Shown here one piece after another: positions 58,583 to 64,000 of a stretch of 64,000 nucleotides of DNA. A program made the translations under genes and the position numbers. A model generated the notes under the pieces. The model made no database searches. It had not been told where the DNA came from and saw only the letters and a list, made by a program, of their open reading frames with translations. Origin of the DNA: Phoronis australis (lineage: Eukaryota; Phoronida; Phoronidae); the NCBI GenBank assembly GCA_002633005.1, contig NMRA01000511.1, positions 249,155-313,154 of the forward strand. Direction: 5' to 3'. The number at the start of each line of letters is the position of its first letter. The first letter of the stretch is position 1.

Positions 58583-59280
58583 GCACCCAAACTGCTTACA
58601 CCGTGTCGTGTGACTCCCTCGCCACACACCTGGCACCTTCTAAATAGCTCCAACACTTTAGACAAGTCCACAATAAACTTATCAAAGTTTGGCTCACCGA
58701 TCTGTTCACTGGACGACAAACTGTCCTCTTCACTGGGTGTCGAACTGAGCCTGTAATCACTCCCACTACTCAATATCGCTGCAGGGCTGCTTAGAGGCTC
58801 TGGGCTGGAGAAAACAGCACAGGGCGAATCACTACTGGTTCCAGGAATTGCACGCTCGGGGGGTACGTTCGGAGGCAGGGTGACAGTTTATGAAGTGCCT
58901 CCACTGGCTCCAGTCACTGTACTGGCCACAACTCGCGAGGCTTCTCGCTTCAAAAACACACTTCTCGGGGGTGGCGACGGGGCACTGCCGGGAATCAACA
59001 CAGACGGAATGGCATCCTTCTTCAGGCATTGTTTCGCAGGGCCCTTCATCAGTTCAGCGTACAAATCCCTTTCGTAATCGGACGGCAGAAAGTGCTTGCC
59101 ACGCACACGTTATTCTCCACTGCTTTGTACGTTGCGTGGACGGGTAACGCTGCGTTCTTCACACTAACGAGTCAAGTACGGCGAAGTGTGTCATCCATCG
59201 GAAAGCGATGCAAAGGTACTCCCTAAAGCGCGCGTGAGCCGATAATTAGTACATCCTGGTACGCAGCAACAGTGTGGCAT
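58453..59280 (-). pseudogene. Broken THAP-domain transposase-like gene
   Basis: The minus-strand ATG at 59280 starts 'MPHCCCVPGCTNYRLTRALG', the N terminus of a THAP zinc finger. After a frameshift comes 'VPLHRFPMDDTLRRT' and a stop. After another shift, 'HFLPSDYERDLYAELMKG' and 'CLKKDAIPSVLIPG', the THAP end. A Pro/Ser-rich linker follows. Then 'DLSKVLELFRRCQVCGEG' and 'CVAGHSGKWDS' with 'GMP' form a second CxxC region often found after THAP in transposon proteins. The catalytic part is gone. Confidence 0.75.
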
Positions 59281-59398
59281 GTTAACTGACTAGTAAATGA
59301 AAGCAAAAGACGACGGAACTCAACACAACCGAGGTAGAACAATGACTGACTCGTCAGCTCTCACAGTCAGACTATATGAATAGAAATTGTCGCGAAAT

Positions 59399-59545
59399 GC
59401 TTGCGTCCTAAAACGTCACTTCCGGAGTAGCGGACGAGTAATTAATAAAATTACGAAAAGCTGTAATTAAGTGGAAAATATGTCTAGGATAACCAACCAA
59501 CCTTATTTTAGCTCAAAATGACATGGAAAAAGGTTGCCTTCGCCT
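59399..59545 (-). repeat. Right terminal inverted repeat of the TTAA element
   Basis: Complement of 57853-58000; see that entry. Confidence 0.92.
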
Positions 59546-59864
59546 TTAAGCAGTCCTTGAAGGGGGCCATTGGTGACATTTAAGTGACTACCTTTTTCGT
59601 GTGTTTATTGACAAATTATTAAAGGGCCGCTAACGCAGAGAGGGCCCAATGTTGGAATTCAGTGATTACTTCTATTTTCCTGTTTTTGTGAAATCGCACA
59701 AGCGGCTTTCATATTGAGGAATGTCATTTCTTGCTGAGTTACACGACGTGTGAAAGAATCAACTGTCACTCTTTCCCAAGCTTAATGATTTTTAGTCTAT
59801 CATACCACTTTAGACGGGATCCTCTCTGGGTGGGGCGGTTCGGGAGAATTGACCATTTGGTCAA

Positions 59865-59955
59865 TGGGCAGCGCACCATAGGGCGCTGGCGGGAGGGCTA
59901 TAGCCCCACTTTTTTCAGTGCTACGCTGCATATGGTCTATAGGCGGTGCACTACG
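59865..59955 (-). repeat. Dispersed repeat C, inverted copy
   Basis: Reverse-complement match to 27255-27345. A related second half follows at about 59935-60005 ('ggtctataggcggtgcacta' and 'ttttagccccc'), so two partial units lie head to tail here. One unknown base lies further on, at 60067. Confidence 0.6.
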
Positions 59956-60005
59956 GGGGGACTGGAGGGGGTTTTAGCCCCCACTTTTTCAGTGCTGTGC
60001 CCTGT

Positions 60006-61053
60006 GCCTCTATACACCTCCGACATGTCTCTGCCAACCACTCACGAGTGGAAGTTGAGATTCCAAANACGTAACCACGTTAAAAATAAGGTGTAGTCAT
60101 GCATTAGACCGGCGTAGAATCCGCGGCCAGTGATTGACGAGAAATGAACTTGAAGTGCAGGCGTTGAAGTGTGTACATTTTTGGGACACACGTTCATTTT
60201 ACCCAGCCGCCCGGCAGAAGCTGGACAAGTGGCCGTGTTTCAACAAGGAATTTTGATGAGCTCTATAGGCCAAGGACTTCGGGGACCATACCTTTCAAAA
60301 AAATCTTCAGGGAATGACCCTATTATAATGAACTTTTCCCGAAACCGTTGGGGATCAAAAAACGATCTTTGGAGCCAGAACACGGGCATAGGTTCGAGCT
60401 AAGCCGCACGTCCAAAATGAATCGTAGCGGAGCTGACCAGCGACTAGCATTAGTTCATCGAATTGCTCGTGCATGGATCAGACTTCCCGGGGACCGCCAC
60501 GACACCGGCCACCGTGGCTTAGGGCTAACGCTACTGAATTTCTGCTTTTAAATCTGGATTTAAGCAAAATGACAAAGTCCACGCATACACACACGCAAGC
60601 GTATCCAAATACAATTAAATGTATTTTCATGTGAAACCATACTCAATGTTCTTTGAACATTGACTTGGGTGAGTTCTTAGTTTTCTTGGAATCATACTAG
60701 GATATACCCGATCAAGTAGACTACTGCTTTTCAAGTCATACACTATAGGCACCTGACGTTTCAAATTGGAAGCTCGCGCCGTATGACGTCGTATGACGTA
60801 GGCGATGCGAGCCTCATTTGCATATGTTAGTGACATCTGTTGGTTCAAAAAAGAGGCTCATGCCCGAGTACATGCCTGGGAAGAAGCATCTTTTGGAAGG
60901 GTAAACATGTCACGTTCAAAGCATCCCAGTGCCAGTAATATGCAGTCTTTGAGTACCAAAGTGGTGTCATTTTATAGCTAAAGAGTTAATCTTTCAAAAT
61001 AATGCTTGGATTCCAGATAACTTGAACATTTACTTTTGAAATCACGTTTGAAA
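60006..61053. other. Unassigned interior of the 5-kb element
   Basis: Short frames at 60169-60402, 60348-60551 and 60627-60848 (minus) show no domain. I see nothing else to report. Confidence 0.4.
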
Positions 61054-61306
61054 TCACGTTAAAATGCGCTAAAACAGTTGTCCCTTCCTGGTTATCTCTT
61101 CCTGATCATATGTATGCCACGTAATGGTAACCAAACCAGTTATTGAAGTGAAAGCATCACGTAACCAGTAAAGTTTTATTTCATAATAAGTTTGATTTGA
61201 TTTTTCAGTTTTAGAAATATAAACATTTCCCCTTGTATATATTAAGAGTAGACATGTCTCTGGTGTCTGTAAATGGACTGAATACATTCTTGCTTTTCCC
61301 ATCCAG

Positions 61307-61442
61307 GATCTCCCATCTGCCTGTCGACCATCGTCACCTCCAGAGCTACCATCTGCTCCTCCGCCACCACCACCACTACCCCTCAGACGGAGTTCCAGGA
61401 TCAGGAGACGCCCAAGGAGGTTGATCGATGAGCTACGGCTAG
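61307..61442 (+). other. Exon-like segment, ambiguous
   Basis: It has a strong acceptor ('gcttttcccatccag') and a strong donor (CTAG|GTAAAG). Three readings are possible. One is a 5' untranslated exon of the LMF1-like gene that starts 0.9 kb downstream. Another is a terminal exon of the receptor: in phase 1 after exon 27 it gives a Ser/Thr-rich frame ('SSATTTTTPQTEFQDQE') and a stop. A third is a retroelement Pol C-terminal relic: in phase 0 it gives 'APPPPPLPLRRSSRIRRRP', a Pro/Arg-rich sequence like many gypsy Pol ends, open from 61215 to 61471. I favour the first or the third. Confidence 0.35.
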
Positions 61443-61689
61443 GTAAAGTTACTGTTGTGTATGTTAGGTGATAATTTTGTTAACCAATTGTTTGAAAATG
61501 TCTTGAATTTTGTGTTTTGAGTTTAGTCTTATGATTAGATTGTTTATCTTAACCTTCATTGATTCCTTGAAAATAAAGACTAGTGTAGGCCATATAGGTT
61601 TTACGTATGGTAACTTGACTATAACTTCATTTTTATGGCTTATTGCTTTCTGGGTTCAGTTTCATGAAGAATGACTTAAAATCTGATCC

Positions 61690-61925
61690 TGCACTGACNG
61701 GGTCCGCCACAGGCAAGTCCCAGAAAATGAGACAAAGTCCACCAAAAAGGCGCAGACGGCGCACAGTTTAAAATTCTGAAGGTGGTATCCCGTTTTTTTT
61801 TTCTTTTTTTTCAGTTTTAGTTCGGCCGCCTTTTTTGTCAGCAAAAAGGTCCACAAGGCCAGAAATTCGAGCTCCCCATGCCCGGCAAACGGGCTGGGTG
61901 CGCGCATGCAAAGAGTGCCGGAACA
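61690..61925 (+). repeat. Dispersed repeat B
   Basis: It matches 63240-63425 directly and 19545-19740 in inverse orientation. It includes a T-rich run 'cccgtttttttttctttttt' and the block 'gaaattcgagctcccc'. One unknown base lies at 61700. It opens spurious minus-strand frames. Confidence 0.65.
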
Positions 61926-62254
61926 AGACTTTTTGAGAATAGCGGCAACGTTTTCTCAACAAGTTTAAGACTGAAAACGTGTTGTTTTGGAAAATCAAAA
62001 AGTGCTTTTTAAGACTGAATGACGTGCAACTGCTTTCTCAATCAGTCGAGTTACGTACTGCATGCCTGCCTTTGGATGGCACAAATCTTTTTCCCACTGG
62101 TGAGATTATTCGTGAAAATTCACTTTCATCGCATTCTTCTATGTAGCACTGTTTCCAAAGATATTATACTTTACCTTATATACTAGGCTTGGGACGACGA
62201 CTGTTGACCCGACTCAGCACGGCATGCTAACCTTGCATACTGCGTCCTCTTCAG

Positions 62255-62471
62255 AACTTGAGCGTAACTAATGTTCCACCTGGCGGTCGTGTGGTAAAGC
62301 CAAGGATGGATGGACTTCGTCGTCGTTTACAACCAAGTCCAACAAAAAGCGACAGAGAATCACCACCTGTCCACGAAGGAAATGAAGAGAAAGCGGAAAT
62401 GCCCGTGGTGAAACCTGGAACGTATTGGCTAACTCGTATCGTTCTCCTTCGATACTTAGCATTTATTTATT
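62255..62471 (+). CDS. LMF1: First coding exon of a lipase maturation factor (LMF1-like) gene; coding part 62306-62471
   Basis: LMF1 is a polytopic ER membrane protein needed for folding and release of lipoprotein lipase, hepatic lipase and related enzymes. The ATG at 62306 begins 'MDGLRRRLQPSPTKSDRESP', similar to the 'SLRRRK...ESPP' cytosolic N terminus of vertebrate LMF1. It then reaches 'KPGTYWLTRIVLLRYLAFIY', almost the same as the first membrane segment of the family ('GTFWLTRIVLLKALAFVY'). The donor T|GTGAGT interrupts it in phase 1, and the next residue would be Phe, as in LMF1. An acceptor 'tcctcttcag' at 62254 suggests that the exon starts at 62255 after a 5' untranslated exon. About 55 of roughly 550 residues are present. 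No second exon was found before the window end. Confidence 0.82.
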
Positions 62472-64000
62472 GTGAGTCCAAGCCCAAGGTCTTGTCCCGA
62501 TCACGTCTCTCTGTCACTGCTCGTGACATCAGACACGTAACTGTCTGTACAGTAGCCTACTGTCACCAACTGATTCGTCCGAATCCGTTCGGTGGCATGT
62601 TGGATGGGTGAAGGTTGCTTTTGAACCATCATTGTTCAGACCTAATCATGGTCATCCATGTTACTCTCTGTAACTCGGGGATAATCGGGATTTATTTTTT
62701 GTACATTCCTGCACTCCTGCAGTATCAGAAGGGATTCATTGCTCAGTAGGCCTACCTAGTAATTCATGGCTTGCTTCTCTCACTCTAAGACAGCAGAGCC
62801 AGAAAGAGGCAGCCCTCCTTGTGACAGTCAGTTGAACTGTATCAGACAGCGGATCACGACCAGAGCCGGTGATCTGATGGTGCACTTATTGTGTTTGAAT
62901 TTGAAATTACCCTTTATCCCAGATTGTCTATGTATGAACTTGGTTAAGTTCACTAAATTAATCACACTCACATTCATAAAAGATTGCCTTACACTGCAGC
63001 AAATGACATGGTATTAAAATAATTAAAAATCTAACCAATCTTGCTTTTTTCAGTTGTTGTCAATGTTATTCACCGTACAATCATTCGCACCTCTGATTGT
63101 GAGATCTAAGTTCTGCATGGGTGCACCCAGGGAGGGGGGCTCAGGGGCTCGAATGAGGCATCCCCGCCCCTATTTGTTGAAGTGGGCATAAATGTCTGCC
63201 TCAGAGAAATAAATAGTGTGAGAAAACTAGACAAAAGACCACTAAAGCGGCAAGAATTCAGTGCAAATGCACAATTCATAGCTCTAAACGTAGTACCCCT
63301 TTCTTATTTTGTAGTACCCGTTTTTTTTTCTTTATAAGTCCCCGATTTTGTTTTTCAGTAATAAGGTCCATACTCCCAAAAATTCAAGACTCTCCCCCAG
63401 CAATATTTCAGGCTGGGTTTGTGCATGTTGTGGTATAGGAAAAAACAGGTTATTGTGGGGCAAATTATTGCAAAAATTCTTTATCATGTGCAGCTTGTTT
63501 CTCATGATTGCTTAAATGAACATACATTAGATGAATATAGCAAATTTGAAAACCAACCCAGTGGATTTAGATGCTCTGGTTTCTTTGGTCTTGGGCAGAT
63601 TTTAGTTTTACCCAGTTTTCTGTTGTGAAAGTGGAGACAGCATCTTGCTGGGTTTGGTTGACTCACATTACAAAACAACCTTGTCTGTTGGGTGAATTTG
63701 TCTTTGTTGTGAACAAATATCCACAGTTCACTTTTAAAGCATCAAAATTGACCCGGAAAAAGTTACAACTAGTGCCATCTTTAAATCCAAGTCCTCCACA
63801 GCATACTGTCCAAACACACCTGGCTTTCGCAAACAAAAGCTCATGATTCTGCTACCAGTGTAATTGTTATGACCAGAGTTGAATCTTGAGATCGGCATTA
63901 CGTAACCTGTATTATGGTGACTCCTGTTTAGTGCACACTTTGAGTTTCAATATTTTGCCTGATGACAATTCCAGTTTGACGTGATGTGTTCTTGTGATCA
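62472..64000 (+). other. Start of LMF1-like intron 1
   Basis: No sequence matching the next LMF1 segment (the 'NQNK.LIG..GLLP' region) is visible. A copy of repeat B lies at about 63240-63425. The frames at 62766-63017 and 63571-63846 have no recognised domain. Confidence 0.55.
63240..63425 (+). repeat. Dispersed repeat B, second direct copy
   Basis: It shares with 61690-61925 the run 'acccgtttttttttctttat', 'aaggtcca', 'aaattcaagactc.cccc' and 'ggctggg'. The preceding 63120-63240 may belong to the same element. Confidence 0.6.

Larger units (their letters stand above)
57849..59549. mobile_element. TTAA-flanked DNA transposon, Kolobok-like, with THAP and P2X7-type genes
   Basis: Inverted repeats of about 148 bp (57853-58000 and 59399-59545) start AGGCGAAGGCAACC and are flanked by TTAA on both sides (57849-57852, 59546-59549). 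TTAA duplications are known for piggyBac and Kolobok elements; the THAP-domain gene inside favours Kolobok. Between the repeats are two convergent genes, both damaged: a plus-strand P2X7-intracellular-like ORF and a minus-strand THAP protein. An internal deletion seems to have joined their 3' parts. Confidence 0.85.
56054..61104. mobile_element. 5-kb element bounded by inverted repeats of about 29 bp
   Basis: The left end 56054-56082 begins CAGGAAGAGATAACCAGG; the right end 61076-61104 is its exact complement. The termini start CAGG, as in many hAT-like elements, but the flanks ('cctataag' and 'atcatatg') show no convincing 8-bp duplication. Between them lie minus-strand gene relics (56530-57430), the nested TTAA element (57849-59549), a copy of repeat C and unrecognised sequence. 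The class is undecided. Confidence 0.7.

Noticed and set aside
63010-63110. LMF1 exon 2 after the acceptor 'gcttttttcag' near 63052
   Set aside because: The frame starts 'FVVNVI' but does not continue into the conserved LMF1 sequence and stops soon.

Overview
The window is animal (metazoan) nuclear DNA: AT-rich, full of introns, microsatellites and layered transposon remains, with no bacterial gene organisation. Its main content is one large plus-strand gene, split into at least 27 exons over about 47 kb (1344-48405). It encodes a secreted or type I membrane receptor related to the LDL-receptor/LRP family. Frequent 'acatgtac' motifs, the domain mix and the transposon types suggest an invertebrate deuterostome such as amphioxus or a hemichordate; this placement is inference.

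Receptor gene. Exon 1 gives a signal peptide. Exons 2-6, 8-12, 14-18 and 20-24 give four YWTD-type beta-propellers. Exons 7, 13 and 19 give single EGF-like domains after the first three propellers. Exons 25 and 26 give two six-cysteine sushi (CCP) domains, and exon 27 a Thr/Pro-rich stalk, for about 1,407 residues in total. The ectodomain resembles LRP5/6 (four propeller-EGF units), but the last EGF and the LDL-A repeats are replaced by selectin-like sushi domains. Exon phases fall into an A-B-B-A pattern: propellers 1 and 4 share one pattern, 2 and 3 another. Exon 20 ends at AT instead of GT. I found no transmembrane exon. A possible tail exon with Tyr motifs lies at 48931-49120.

Second gene. 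At the right end, 62306-62471 is the first coding exon of a lipase maturation factor (LMF1-like) gene on the plus strand; the rest lies beyond the window.

Mobile DNA. Intron 1 holds a roughly 432-bp tandem repeat split by a 3.15-kb terminal-inverted-repeat transposon with a TTA target duplication and a decayed CXC-type gene, followed by repeat family A. A second copy of family A is at 54215-56054 and a diverged third near 47620. Both full copies keep the same small reading frame, differing by in-frame indels. Intron 7 contains a decayed Ty3/gypsy retrotransposon (gag, protease, RT). At 56054-61104 a 5-kb inverted-repeat element encloses a TTAA-flanked transposon (57849-59549). The inner element carries a broken minus-strand THAP transposase-like gene and a convergent plus-strand ORF with a P2X7 intracellular-type zinc-binding domain.

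The window has a gap of Ns at 24833-24985 inside microsatellite sequence and four isolated Ns (31886, 44020, 60067, 61700). Exon boundaries come from reading frames, GT/AG sites and phase continuity, not from transcripts.
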